The notes below the pieces were generated by a model. It saw only the letters and a program-made list of their open reading frames with translations. It did not search any database and was not told the origin of the DNA. The translations under genes and the position numbers were made by a program. Below are positions 27,501 through 35,681 of a DNA stretch of 64,000 nucleotides, piece after piece; within the stretch, counting starts at the first letter, position 1, and each line of letters starts with the position of its first letter. The DNA comes from Crocinitomicaceae bacterium. Its GTDB lineage: Bacteria > Bacteroidota > Bacteroidia > Flavobacteriales_D > Crocinitomicaceae. The stretch covers positions 1 through 64,000 of the forward strand of contig JAQWFQ010000014.1 in the NCBI GenBank assembly GCA_029238665.1. Direction: 5' to 3'.

Positions 27501-27996
27501 TTGCTCCAATTTCTTTTTTTGCTAAATCTTCAATTTTTACATTTAATGTTTCGCCAATGGCATAATCGGCCTGCATTACAAGGTCATTAATCATACCTTG
27601 CAAGCCCATTTCACGCCCATCATCTGGAGAGTAGACACGCGTAATACCGTAATCTGTCAAGTCTTTAATTTCAGAAGGAAGAATAACTCCTCCTCCTCCA
27701 CCAAAAATCTTGATGTGCCCAGCGCCTCGTTCTTTCAATAAGTCATACATGTATTTAAAATACTCATTGTGACCACCTTGATACGAGGTAATTGCAATCG
27801 CGTTTGCATCTTCTTGAATAGCACAATTAACAACTTCATCAACACTTCGATCATGCCCTAAATGAATCACCTCTACACCTGTAGTTTGAATAATTCTTCT
27901 CATGATGTTTATAGCAGCATCGTGGCCATCAAACAAGGCAGCGGCTGTAACAATCCTTACTTTATTCTTTGGCTTATACGTTTCTATCTTATCCAT
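24574..27996 (-). CDS. icmF: Fused acyl-CoA mutase with its G-protein chaperone (IcmF type)
   Basis: A coenzyme-B12-dependent mutase, expected to interconvert isobutyryl-CoA and n-butyryl-CoA, with its GTPase chaperone in the same 1140-residue chain. Order: B12-binding domain (about 10-145, [13 protein letters not shown] carrying the cobalt-ligand His, then [12 protein letters not shown]); MeaB-like GTPase (about 195-430, P-loop [12 protein letters not shown] near 205, NKFDKRG as the base-recognition loop); linker; mutase barrel (about 560-1060, [36 protein letters not shown]). This order separates it from ordinary methylmalonyl-CoA mutase. Substrate specificity is inferred. Monocistronic, with its own promoter box at 28030-28037. 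Confidence 0.9.
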   Translation of the reverse strand: MDKIETYKPKNKVRIVTAAALFDGHDAAINIMRRIIQTTGVEVIHLGHDRSVDEVVNCAIQEDANAIAITSYQGGHNEYFKYMYDLLKERGAGHIKIFGGGGGVILPSEIKDLTDYGITRVYSPDDGREMGLQGMINDLVMQADYAIGETLNVKIEDLAKKEIGAIARLISSAENFPEVAKSTLDKVIEKNKTSKTPVLGITGTGGAGKSSLVDELVRRFLIDFPEKTIGLISVDPSKRKTGGALLGDRIRMNAINNSRVYMRSLATRQSNLALSKYVNEAVEVLKAAEFDIIILETSGIGQSDTEIIEHSDASLYVMTPEFGAATQLEKIDMLDFADLVAINKFDKRGSLDALRDVKKQYMRNNNLWDTHQDDLPVFGTIASQFNDPGMNTLYKAIIDKVVEKTGADLKSKFEISKEMSEKIFVIPPNRTRYLSEISESNRAYDFKAETQQDVAQKLYGLFKTLETVIGQEPLLDKTGIDSESLSSVSSDSQDFIKLLVAQFDRVKMDLDPYNWEVITGWADKVNKYKQPVYSFKVREKEINIKTHSESLSHTQIPKVSLPKYAAWGDILKWCLQENVPGEFPYASGLYPFKRTGEDPSRMFAGEGGPERTNKRFHYVSAGMPAARLSTAFDSVTLYGNDPGLRPDIYGKIGNAGVSICCLDDAKKLYSGFDLADPKTSVSMTINGPAPMLLGFFMNAAIDQQCEKYIKENGLEAEVEAKIEAIYKDKGVARPTYQGELPDGNNGLGLFLLGVTGDKVLSADVYAQIKTYTLSAVRGTVQADILKEDQAQNTCIFSTEFALRLMGDVQEYFIEKNVRNFYSVSISGYHIAEAGANPVTQLALTLANGFTYVEYYLSRGMDINKFGPNLSFFFSNGIDAEYAVIGRVARKIWAKAMKDKYGANSRAQMLKYHIQTSGRSLHAQEIDFNDIRTTLQALYAIYDNCNSLHTNAYDEAITTPTEASVRRAMAIQLIINKELGLTANENPIQGSFIIEELTDLVEEAVLLEFDRITERGGVLGAMETMYQRSKIQEESLYYETLKHSGDFPIIGVNTFLSKDGSPTVTPDEVIRATEDEKQYQIDMLSELHKMQDTKALMKELQKAAINNENIFEKLMEVCKVASLGEVTASLFEVGGQYRRNM

Positions 27997-28029
27997 AAAT
28001 CAAGTTGTTTGTGCTTTTATGAAGCAGTG

Positions 28030-28037
28030 CAAAAATA
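28030..28037 (-). promoter_or_regulatory. -7 promoter box of icmF
   Basis: TATTTTTG on the minus strand fits TAnnTTTG and lies 33 nt before the ATG at 27996. A TTG (28063-28065 on the plus strand as CAA) lies 25 nt upstream, slightly far for a -33 element. Confidence 0.4.
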
Positions 28038-28139
28038 AGGATTTAAGCGCTAAAAGTAAAGTCAAAAAATGACCAATTTAACTTTGTTCTTTGATGCAAA
28101 TAATGGTATTGTAATGACTTCGAAAAAAAAAGAGAAAAA

Positions 28140-29261
28140 CTAAATAACTTCACGCAGTTGCTTGAAACCTATTCCCAGTGTCCTTTCGTAGTTGCGTAGA
28201 ACTTTAACCTCTTTTGTGTTGACTAAACAGAAAGAGGTACCTTCCTTACCCGCGCGTGCCGTTCTTCCTGATCTGTGTGTATAGTACTCATCACTTTCAG
28301 GAAGCTGGTAATGTGCAACATAAGATAATCCTGCAATATCAATACCTCTTGCAGCTACATCTGTAGCCACCAATATTTGAAGCGATTGCTTCTTGAACGC
28401 ACGCATTACCTTGTCGCGTTCCTTTTGCAGTAAATCTCCATGAAGAGAATCTGCTGCAATATTTTTAGCGATTAATTGTTTTGCCAATTTTTGAGCCATC
28501 ACCTTTGTTCGACAGAAAATAACTCCGCGATTTTTGTGTTCTGATTTAAGAAATTGCAAGAGAACATGTAGTTTTTCATTATCCTCACAAACAATGTATT
28601 GATGTGTAATCTTTTTATTTACAACGTCTTTTCTATTCACCTCTATTCTTAACGAATCGGCTGACATGTGTTTTTTAATAATGTCTTGAATCCCCGATGG
28701 CATTGTCGCTGAAAAAAGCCACTTATTTTCAACCCTTGAAACAAAAGACATAATTTCATCCAGTTCTTTTTTAAACCCCATGCTCAACATTTCATCGGCT
28801 TCATCCAAAATAACCGTTTTGACATTTCGTAAATCAACTGCATTTCGCTTTACCAAATCAATTAATCGACCAGGTGTCGCAACAACAATATGTGTTGTTC
28901 TTTGCAAGTTTGAAATTTGACGGTCAATGTGCTCTCCGCCATAAACCGCTTCAACAAAAATCTTTTCCGAATACTTCGTGAATTTGAATAATTGTTTTGC
29001 TACTTGCTGACCTAGCTCTCGTGTTGGACAAAGAATAAGCCCTTGAATCTCATTTAAACTTGGATCTATTTGCTGTAACAACGGTAACCCAAAAGCAGCT
29101 GTTTTTCCTGTTCCGGTTTGAGCTTGACCAATTAAATGTGTAGCACCTTCCAATAAAGCTGGAATAACGCGTTCTTGAATATCAGTAGGCTCGACGATTC
29201 CTAACTCAGCCAATCCTTTAATAAACCCATTCTGTACACCCAATTCTTCAAAACTCTTCAA
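28140..29261 (-). CDS. DEAD-box RNA helicase, core-only
   Basis: An ATP-dependent RNA helicase for ribosome assembly or RNA decay. The 373 residues contain just the two RecA domains: GQAQTGTGKTAAFG (motif I), PTRELGQQ (Ia), VILDEADEMLSMGF (II), LFSATMP (III), VATDVAARGIDI (V) and HRSGRTARAG (VI). There is no C-terminal RNA-binding extension, so it is shorter than DeaD/CsdA and closer to RhlE/SrmB-like core proteins. Target unknown. Isolated gene, divergent from the flavoprotein at 29385. Confidence 0.93.
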   Translation of the reverse strand: MKSFEELGVQNGFIKGLAELGIVEPTDIQERVIPALLEGATHLIGQAQTGTGKTAAFGLPLLQQIDPSLNEIQGLILCPTRELGQQVAKQLFKFTKYSEKIFVEAVYGGEHIDRQISNLQRTTHIVVATPGRLIDLVKRNAVDLRNVKTVILDEADEMLSMGFKKELDEIMSFVSRVENKWLFSATMPSGIQDIIKKHMSADSLRIEVNRKDVVNKKITHQYIVCEDNEKLHVLLQFLKSEHKNRGVIFCRTKVMAQKLAKQLIAKNIAADSLHGDLLQKERDKVMRAFKKQSLQILVATDVAARGIDIAGLSYVAHYQLPESDEYYTHRSGRTARAGKEGTSFCLVNTKEVKVLRNYERTLGIGFKQLREVI

Positions 29262-29344
29262 AACACGAAATTTTTAAATTCAAAGGCAAAGGTAACCTAA
29301 AGATTTTGAGTTTAACTAATTTAAATTGAAGCTAAGGAATATTG

Positions 29345-29352
29345 TACCTTTG
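29345..29352 (+). promoter_or_regulatory. -7 promoter box of the BaiN-type gene
   Basis: TACCTTTG matches TAnnTTTG. A TTG lies 16 nt upstream (29326-29328). The gene also has TAGGAG 6 nt before its ATG, an unusually good Shine-Dalgarno sequence for this window. Confidence 0.42.
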
Positions 29353-29384
29353 CACTTAATTTAGAGACTAAATTGTAGGAGTAT

Positions 29385-30599
29385 ATGAATGTAGCTATTA
29401 TTGGTGGTGGTGCAGCCGGTTTTTTTGCAGCAATTGCAACAAAGGAAAATTTTCCAGAGGCCAATGTTACCATTTATGAAAAATCACAAAAACTACTTTC
29501 TAAAGTAAAAATATCTGGTGGAGGGAGATGTAACGTTACAAATGGATGTACAAACATTAAAGAATTAGCCTTAGCATATCCGAGAGGAGGACAGAAACTA
29601 CGAAAAGCATTTGGTAAGTTCAACACATCTCACACCATGGAGTGGCTTGAATCTAGAGGTGTTCCCCTAGTTATTCAAGATGACAATTGTGTGTTCCCTG
29701 TATCGCAAGATTCACAAAGTATAATCGATTGTTTTTTAGCTGAAACAAAACGCCTAGAGATACAAATTGAACTTGGTTGTGGTGTAAAAAAACTACAACC
29801 TAAAAACCAACAGTGGCAGATGGATTTTATCGATACTGCTAAAGAGGCTAAGGTTGTAGACAAAATAATTATTGCAACTGGCGGGTCTCCAAAACGGTCA
29901 GGATTAGACTGGTTAGAAACTATGGGACATCAAATTGAAGAACCAGTTCCTTCATTGTTTACATTTAATATGCCTAATGAATCAGTCAAAGAATTGATGG
30001 GGATCGTTATTGAAAATGTTCAGGTTAATATTCAAGGAACTCCATTAAAATCTAATGGTCCTTTATTAATAACTCACTGGGGAATGAGTGGGCCTGCAAT
30101 CCTAAAACTATCGGCTTTCGGAGCCCGAAAACTAAACGAAAAAAACTATGCATTCAACCTTCAGGTAAACTGGGTAAATATTCAAAACAGTGAGTTGGTT
30201 GCAAACGAGCTTCGGAAAATTCGTGAAGAACACCCAAACAAAAAACTTACAAACTATCGACCATACGCACTAAAAGAGCGATTATGGCTTTACTTAATAG
30301 ATAAATGTGAATTCTCAAATGAAGTTACCTGGTCTCAAATAGGAAAAAAGGGGGTTAATAAACTCATGAATATTCTTACAAATGATGTGTACGAAGTAAA
30401 AGGGAAAACTACATTTAAAGAAGAGTTTGTTACCTGTGGAGGAATCGCATTAGAGAACATAAACTTTAAGACAATGCAAAGCAATGTTTGTCCAAACATC
30501 TATTTTGCAGGAGAGCTTTTAGACATCGATGGTATTACTGGAGGCTACAACTTTCAAGCTGCTTGGACCACAGCATTTATTGCTGCAAAGCTAAATTAA
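29385..30599 (+). CDS. HI0933/BaiN-family FAD-dependent oxidoreductase
   Basis: A 404-residue cytoplasmic flavoprotein of the HI0933/YhiN family, whose BaiN member reduces bile-acid intermediates; the role outside gut bacteria is unknown. IIGGGAAGFFAAIA at the N-terminus is the FAD dinucleotide fold, followed by the family hallmark KVKISGGGRCNVTNGC near residue 45, IIATGGSPKRSG, LLITHWGMSGPAIL and ITGGYNFQAAWTTAFIA at the C-terminus. No neighbour gives a functional hint. Confidence 0.9.
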   Translation: MNVAIIGGGAAGFFAAIATKENFPEANVTIYEKSQKLLSKVKISGGGRCNVTNGCTNIKELALAYPRGGQKLRKAFGKFNTSHTMEWLESRGVPLVIQDDNCVFPVSQDSQSIIDCFLAETKRLEIQIELGCGVKKLQPKNQQWQMDFIDTAKEAKVVDKIIIATGGSPKRSGLDWLETMGHQIEEPVPSLFTFNMPNESVKELMGIVIENVQVNIQGTPLKSNGPLLITHWGMSGPAILKLSAFGARKLNEKNYAFNLQVNWVNIQNSELVANELRKIREEHPNKKLTNYRPYALKERLWLYLIDKCEFSNEVTWSQIGKKGVNKLMNILTNDVYEVKGKTTFKEEFVTCGGIALENINFKTMQSNVCPNIYFAGELLDIDGITGGYNFQAAWTTAFIAAKLN

Positions 30600-30615
30600 A
30601 CCGCACATAAATGGG

Positions 30616-31587
30616 TTAACAACATCCTCCACCATCGTAAAAAAATGTTGACTTAGAGATATAGATATCACCTCTATTCAATTTAGTAAGAGCACTTGCA
30701 GTCTTATCGCAAATAGCCAAAGGTGAATTTCGATTTAACACATGTCCTTCCCCATCATCAAACAAATCATCCTCACCAAAATAAATACCTGTTTTCCCCG
30801 TAAAAATACATGGGCCATCTTTTGGCATAGGATCTTTAATTGCACAAACTTCAACACTTTCAAGATAGATCAACTGATCTGTATCGTAATGCGTAGGATC
30901 TAAAACGCGATAAGGACGCCTTGCTCTAACTTCTATTGTTCCAAACCCTGCATCCGTTAACATCTTAATATACTCACTTAACGGCAGAGAACCACTTAAA
31001 CATAACGCGCGTAATTTCTCATCGTTTTTCAATGATACTGGCATTGGATCCTCAGTAACGGGGTCAGATAGAACTAAACGTCCATTTGGCTTAAGTACGC
31101 GATACATTTCACCTATCGCTTGCTTCAAATCTTCTTTGTCAAAAATATTGAACAGGCAGTTTTGAGCGGCAACATCAATGGAATTATCGGCAACAGGTAA
31201 ATTCAATGCATCTCCTTTTCTGACATCTACAAAATCAGTATTGAACCAGGCATTTGTTTTCGCTGCCTCCACAAGGTTAGCCTTACAAGATTCGATCATT
31301 TCATCTACCACATCAATTCCAATAACACCTTGTTTTTTCCGACTGAAATACGAAAACTGAAACAGTTCCATTCCTCCACCCACTCCAACATAAAGAACGT
31401 TTGGTTCATTCACTAAGTCACGCGGATTTACGGTTGAACCACAGCCGTAATTCATAGCCAACATTATACTTGGCATATTTAACCCCGGAAGCACCCATAC
31501 TGGAGTTGTAGTACAGCATAAACCAACGTCAGGAGTTAATGCTGCTTCTCGGTATACATCTACAGTAGTATCCAAATATGATTTCAT
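30616..31587 (-). CDS. arsM: Arsenite S-adenosylmethyltransferase of the arsenosugar pathway
   Basis: Methylates arsenite with S-adenosylmethionine, expected to give dimethylarsenite for arsenosugar synthesis. The 323-residue protein has paired Cys in DVGLCCTTTPVW (about 21-32), MNYGCGSTVNP, the SAM motif YVGVGGGMELFQFSYF (about 66-80), VAAQNCLFNIF, and a C-terminal GGGCC tail. These Cys clusters could bind As(III) and separate it from generic methyltransferases. It lies 9 nt after arsS. Converges on the BaiN-type gene with a 16-nt gap. Confidence 0.84.
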   Translation of the reverse strand: MKSYLDTTVDVYREAALTPDVGLCCTTTPVWVLPGLNMPSIMLAMNYGCGSTVNPRDLVNEPNVLYVGVGGGMELFQFSYFSRKKQGVIGIDVVDEMIESCKANLVEAAKTNAWFNTDFVDVRKGDALNLPVADNSIDVAAQNCLFNIFDKEDLKQAIGEMYRVLKPNGRLVLSDPVTEDPMPVSLKNDEKLRALCLSGSLPLSEYIKMLTDAGFGTIEVRARRPYRVLDPTHYDTDQLIYLESVEVCAIKDPMPKDGPCIFTGKTGIYFGEDDLFDDGEGHVLNRNSPLAICDKTASALTKLNRGDIYISKSTFFYDGGGCC

Positions 31588-31596
31588 GTTTTTATT

Positions 31597-32643
31597 TTAT
31601 GTAAGTTCACCTCCACAACTAGATCCTGCCCCTGCAGTACACCCGTAACAGTGTTGATTCACAATTATAATTCTATTTAACAAGTCATCAATATTGAATG
31701 CTGATATATGCTGGTCTTTAGCTGAAACTTTTAAGTCAAGCATCTGATTGAAATCACAATCAAAAATAAACCCATCCCAACTAATTGACAGCGTAGTTCT
31801 ACACATCACTGTAGAAGCCGCAACAGGATTATATGCATTTACCAATTTCTCCATATATCCTTGATAATTCTCACTTGCAATCAGGTATTGAAGGTATCTT
31901 GAAATCGGTAAATTCGTGATGGTGAATAATTGATTAAACACAATGTCAAATTGTGATCTTAACTTCGCTTTAAACTCAACTTCCAACACGCTCTGATCAG
32001 GCGGTAAAAATGCACCTGAAGGGTTATAAACCAAATTCAAGATTAACCCTGAATTTTCACACCCGTAACCAACTGCGTTTAACATTTTTAAAGCCTCTAT
32101 ACTTTTATCAAACACACCCGAACCACGCTGGGCATCTGTTTTTTTCGAATTGAAATAAGGCAGTGAAGACACCACCTCTACATTATGTTTCTTGAAAAAT
32201 TCTGGAAGGTCATTGTAACTCTTATTGGCAACAATAATGGTCAAGTTACAGCGTACCAATATCTTTTTTCTCCGCGCCGACAATTGCGCTACAAACCACC
32301 TAAAGTTTGGATTCATTTCAGGTGCACCACCAGTAAGATCAACTGTAGAACACGCTGTTTTATCAATAGCGTCTAGACACAGTTTCATGGTTTCACGCGT
32401 CATGATTTCTTTACGGTCAGGACCAGCATCGACATGACAGTGCTTGCAAACTTGGTTGCACATTTTTCCGATATTAATCTGAAAAACATCAACACCAATT
32501 GCCGTTAAAGGATACAAGTTCGATTCTTTTAGCTTCGTTTCAAAACAAGGTAAGCTTGCTTCTTGAAGAAGGTTCAGTTGTTTCTCTGTTTCCGATAACG
32601 CATGGCCTTGTGCCAACAATGATTTATGCACAAGAGTTCCCAT
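31597..32643 (-). CDS. arsS: Arsenosugar biosynthesis radical SAM protein
   Basis: A 348-residue radical SAM enzyme of the ArsS family, thought to transfer the 5'-deoxyadenosyl group to dimethylated arsenic. The iron-sulfur motif is CNQVCKHCHVDAG (about residues 62-75, CxxxCxxC). The C-terminal part is Cys-rich: CRTTLSISWDGFIFDCDFNQ and CYGCTAGAGSSCGGE, diagnostic for the family. Some homologues carry selenocysteine; here the codons are ordinary Cys. The start ATG overlaps the preceding stop by 1 nt, and arsM follows. Confidence 0.88.
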   Translation of the reverse strand: MGTLVHKSLLAQGHALSETEKQLNLLQEASLPCFETKLKESNLYPLTAIGVDVFQINIGKMCNQVCKHCHVDAGPDRKEIMTRETMKLCLDAIDKTACSTVDLTGGAPEMNPNFRWFVAQLSARRKKILVRCNLTIIVANKSYNDLPEFFKKHNVEVVSSLPYFNSKKTDAQRGSGVFDKSIEALKMLNAVGYGCENSGLILNLVYNPSGAFLPPDQSVLEVEFKAKLRSQFDIVFNQLFTITNLPISRYLQYLIASENYQGYMEKLVNAYNPVAASTVMCRTTLSISWDGFIFDCDFNQMLDLKVSAKDQHISAFNIDDLLNRIIIVNQHCYGCTAGAGSSCGGELT

Positions 32644-32975
32644 TACATAGAGAGGTCTTTGTATTTATTCATCATCTGAACGCCATGCACTAAGGTTGCT
32701 CCTCCTTTAATTGCTGAAGCAACATGCACTGCTTCCATCATCTGTTCCTCATCAAACCCTTGTTCCATTGAATCTTCTGTATAAGCATCTATACAATATG
32801 GACATTGAACAGCGTGAGAAACAGCCAATGCAATTAGTGTTTTTTCTCTTTTTGTTAGCGCGCCATCTTCAAAGACATTTCCATAGTAATCGAAAAATTT
32901 CTTTCCTAATTCAGGCTGCCATTCTGAAACTTTTCCAAATTTCTTTAAATCTTCTGGATCGTAGTATGTTTTCAT
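32643..32975 (-). CDS. AhpD-like protein of the arsenosugar cluster
   Basis: A 110-residue carboxymuconolactone-decarboxylase/AhpD-fold protein, the arsenosugar-associated peroxidase-like family. The redox pair is AVQCPYCIDAYTEDS (about residues 63-77), and GGATLVHGVQMM closes the domain. It may act as a thiol reductant or peroxidase for the arsenic intermediate; the exact job is not established. A longer frame reaches 33134, but that overlaps the CPBP gene; the ATG at 32975 overlaps the CPBP stop as ATGA and starts the conserved MKTYYDPEDLKKF. Confidence 0.83.
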   Translation of the reverse strand: MKTYYDPEDLKKFGKVSEWQPELGKKFFDYYGNVFEDGALTKREKTLIALAVSHAVQCPYCIDAYTEDSMEQGFDEEQMMEAVHVASAIKGGATLVHGVQMMNKYKDLSM

Positions 32976-33859
32976 AAGTTCAAAAGTTTTTTCTTCCAAT
33001 TCTTCCAACGATAAACCTTTGAAAAAAGTATAATTAGCAGTGGTTGTAATACCAAAATTGTAAGAAAAGACTCCATTCCAAAAATAGGTTCTGAGCGATC
33101 TATATACATTGCATCGGTATGAAATGCTTGCCAATCGTTGGTTAGAATTAATGATGCAAAAATATTATTAACAGCATGATACCCCATACTTAGCTCTATA
33201 CCATCATCCATATGTGTTATAAGCCCCATAAATATTCCTGTACCTATATAAAAGAGCAATAGAATATTCCCGAGCTTAGCAACTTCTGGATTAGCTCCAT
33301 GGAGTAGTCCGAATAAAATTCCCGTCAAAAGTATTGCTATCCACCCCTTTTTAAACACAAGACCAAAGCCTTGAAATAAATAAGCTCTAAAAAGTAGTTC
33401 TTCAGCTGTTGTTTGAATTGGAATTAAAAACAAGGACACCAACAACAATGGGATAAATGTTTCAGTATCTAAATTCCATTCAATTGGAGCTCCTGTATTC
33501 ATACTAACAAGCATAAAAACAAACATGATTATCCCCCAGATAACGAATGAAAATCCAAACCGTTTCCAATCAAACGACTTACGCGAAGTAAACACAGATA
33601 AAATGGGTCTTTTGTGAAGGTATTTCACACTCAACAACAACCCTACAACAACAAAGAGAAATGGGGTTAGCAACAACGCTAAACTTAAATTTAAACTTGC
33701 TGTATCTGGGATGTTCATTAAGGAATACCCCAGAATTTTAACCGCTATTAGTTCAACAATTAATTGACCAGCAACAAGAGATAAAAAAACGATTCCAATT
33801 GTAGTGAAATACATCCCTACCTTATCGCTTTCTCCAGCTCCTTGTTTTAAAAAACTCAT
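32972..33859 (-). CDS. CPBP-family intramembrane glutamic protease
   Basis: A 295-residue membrane protein with about 7-8 hydrophobic segments. The CPBP (Abi) signature is TTAEELLFRAYLFQGFG (EExxR near residues 154-158) and FGLLHGANPE (His near 187), so it belongs to the Rce1-like intramembrane proteases. Substrate unknown. It starts 3 nt after dnaJ and overlaps the next gene by 4 nt (ATGA), placing it inside the grpE-dnaJ/arsenosugar run. A stress- or envelope-linked role is possible but unproven. Confidence 0.86.
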   Translation of the reverse strand: MSFLKQGAGESDKVGMYFTTIGIVFLSLVAGQLIVELIAVKILGYSLMNIPDTASLNLSLALLLTPFLFVVVGLLLSVKYLHKRPILSVFTSRKSFDWKRFGFSFVIWGIIMFVFMLVSMNTGAPIEWNLDTETFIPLLLVSLFLIPIQTTAEELLFRAYLFQGFGLVFKKGWIAILLTGILFGLLHGANPEVAKLGNILLLFYIGTGIFMGLITHMDDGIELSMGYHAVNNIFASLILTNDWQAFHTDAMYIDRSEPIFGMESFLTILVLQPLLIILFSKVYRWKNWKKKLLNL

Positions 33860-33862
33860 CTG

Positions 33863-34978
33863 TTATTGAAACATCTCTTTCATTCGTTGAAAAAACCCTT
33901 TCTCATTTCGATCAGGACTTGGAATGAAGTTTTCACTCTCCTTTAATTTTTCCAATATTTCTTTTTCATCTTTAGAAACCTTTTTAGGTGTCCAAACATT
34001 GATGTGAACGAATAAATCTCCGCTACCATATCCTTGTAAAATAGGAAGTCCCTTCCCTTTTAAACGAAGTACTTTTCCACTTTGTGTTCCCGGGTCAACT
34101 TTGATTTTAGCTTTCCCTGAAACTGTTGGAATTTCAATAGAAGCGCCTAAGACAGCATCCACAAAATTTACATACCCGTCATAATGAAGATGATCTCCAT
34201 CTCTACGTAAATCTTCATCTGTAATTTCTTCGACAACAACAATTAAATCTCCTGCAACACCATTAAAAGGCCCAGCATTCCCTTTTCCTGAAACACTTAG
34301 TTGCATACCGTCCATAACACCTGCAGGAATATCAATTTCGATAACATCCTCTTTGCGCTCTAAACCATTGGCATCGGCACCTGCAGGTCTTTTATCAATC
34401 ATTTTTCCTGCACCATGACATGGCTCACAAGCCGATTGTGTTTGCATGGCACCTAAAAACGTTTGTGCTACTCGTGTAACTCTACCTGAACCACCACAAG
34501 TTTGACAGCTCTTAAACGTTACTCCGTCAGCATTTACTAATTTGTTGACTTTTATTTTTTTATTGACCCCTTCAGCTATTTCCTGAAGTGTTAATTTCAT
34601 TTTTACGCGAAGGTTTGTACCACGAACAACTCTTGACCCACCGCCTCCACGGCTTCGTCCACCTCCACCAAAGGCACCACCAAAAATGTCTCCAAATTGA
34701 GAAAAGATGTCATCCATATCCATACCACCGCCTCCGAAACCACGAGCGCCATTCATACCCGCATGACCGTATTGATCATAACGTGATTTCTTTTCAGCAT
34801 TACTCAGTATTTCGTATGCTTCTGCTGCTTCCTTAAATTTATCTTCCGCAGCGGTATCTCCTTCGTTTTTATCTGGGTGATACTTCAACGCAAGTTTACG
34901 GTACGATTTCTTAATTTCAGTAGCTGTAGCATTTTTTGAAACACCCAATACTTCGTAATAATCTCTTTTATTGCTCAT
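33863..34978 (-). CDS. dnaJ: Chaperone DnaJ (two-repeat zinc finger form)
   Basis: Hsp40 co-chaperone that delivers unfolded substrates to DnaK and stimulates its ATPase. The 371-residue protein has a J domain (1-70, HPD at 34-36), a G/F-rich linker (about 75-120), and substrate domains with a dimerising tail. The zinc region has just two CxxCxGxG repeats, CQTCGGSG and CEPCHGAG; the outer pair is replaced by VNADGVTF and PAGADANG. So zinc site II is kept and site I is lost, as in Flavobacteriales DnaJ. It follows grpE by 18 nt. Confidence 0.96.
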   Translation of the reverse strand: MSNKRDYYEVLGVSKNATATEIKKSYRKLALKYHPDKNEGDTAAEDKFKEAAEAYEILSNAEKKSRYDQYGHAGMNGARGFGGGGMDMDDIFSQFGDIFGGAFGGGGRSRGGGGSRVVRGTNLRVKMKLTLQEIAEGVNKKIKVNKLVNADGVTFKSCQTCGGSGRVTRVAQTFLGAMQTQSACEPCHGAGKMIDKRPAGADANGLERKEDVIEIDIPAGVMDGMQLSVSGKGNAGPFNGVAGDLIVVVEEITDEDLRRDGDHLHYDGYVNFVDAVLGASIEIPTVSGKAKIKVDPGTQSGKVLRLKGKGLPILQGYGSGDLFVHINVWTPKKVSKDEKEILEKLKESENFIPSPDRNEKGFFQRMKEMFQ

Positions 34979-34996
34979 AATAGCTAATCCTAATCT

Positions 34997-35551
34997 TTAT
35001 TGACCTACAACAACTTTCGCAAAACGAATAACTTTATCGTTTAAGAAATATCCTTTTTCAACGGCTTCAATTACTTTTCCTTTTTGCTTTTTGGTTGGAG
35101 CAGGAACATTCGCAATTGCCTCGTGAATTTCAACATCAAAAACATCTCCATCAGAGTTCATTGGCTTAAGGCCTTTTCCCTCTAAGGTTGCTTTGAATTT
35201 ATTGTAAATAAGGTTGAAACCTTCTTTCACTCCTTCTAGATCTTCAGAAGTCAAATTGTTTTTAATTGCACGCTCAAAATCATCCATTACAGGAAGCATG
35301 TCTCTCAACACACCCGCATTCGCATTTCCAATAATATCAACTTTTTCTTTGTTTGTACGCTTTCTATAATTGTCAAATTCTGCGTGAATTCTTATATACT
35401 TATCGTTCAATTCTGCATAACGCTCTTCTGCAGTAGGCTCTACCTTCACTTCAGCTTCAGTGTTCTCCTCTTCGGTTACGGTATTGTTTTCTGATCCTTG
35501 TTGACCTTCTGTATTTTGATCTTCTACTGTTTGTTTTTCTTCTTCAGACAT
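34997..35551 (-). CDS. grpE: Nucleotide exchange factor GrpE
   Basis: Promotes ADP release from DnaK in the heat-shock cycle. The 184-residue protein has an acidic, low-complexity N-terminus (about 1-40, EEENTEAEVKVEPTAEE), a long coiled-coil (about 40-110, RIHAEFDNYRKRTNKEK) and the C-terminal beta domain with IHEAIANVPAPTKKQKGKV and GYFLNDKVIRFAKVVV. Promoter box TATCTTTG lies at 35582-35589 with a palindrome just upstream. First gene of the run that continues to arsM. dnaK is not in the window. Confidence 0.95.
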   Translation of the reverse strand: MSEEEKQTVEDQNTEGQQGSENNTVTEEENTEAEVKVEPTAEERYAELNDKYIRIHAEFDNYRKRTNKEKVDIIGNANAGVLRDMLPVMDDFERAIKNNLTSEDLEGVKEGFNLIYNKFKATLEGKGLKPMNSDGDVFDVEIHEAIANVPAPTKKQKGKVIEAVEKGYFLNDKVIRFAKVVVGQ

Positions 35552-35581
35552 TACACTTTTTTTTTGTTAAAAAAGGGTACG

Positions 35582-35589
35582 CAAAGATA
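35582..35589 (-). promoter_or_regulatory. -7 promoter box of grpE
   Basis: TATCTTTG on the minus strand matches TAnnTTTG, about 30 nt before the ATG at 35551. The GACAG-a-CTGTC palindrome (35609-35619) occupies the -33 position in place of a TTG. Confidence 0.48.
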
Positions 35590-35608
35590 CTGCCATTTTA
35601 AGAAATAA

Positions 35609-35619
35609 GACAGACTGTC
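35609..35619. promoter_or_regulatory. GACAGaCTGTC palindrome at the grpE promoter
   Basis: A perfect 5+1+5 bp inverted repeat located 20-30 nt upstream of the grpE -7 box, where a heat-shock regulator or alternative promoter element would act. It is not CIRCE (no TTAGCACTC arm). Regulator unknown. Confidence 0.38.
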
Positions 35620-35681
35620 ATAAAATATGATTTCATGCGTGTAAAGTTGTCAGAATTGTAGAGGGCAGGCGGTAAGAATGT

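Noticed and set aside
32976-33134. Upstream extension of the AhpD-like gene
   Set aside because: It overlaps the CPBP protease coding sequence; the ATG at 32975 overlaps the CPBP stop as ATGA, typical of coupled genes.
33863-34978. Possible damaged dnaJ because two zinc-finger repeats are missing
   Set aside because: The frame is intact and the replaced segments resemble other Flavobacteriales DnaJ proteins, so it is a lineage form, not a pseudogene.
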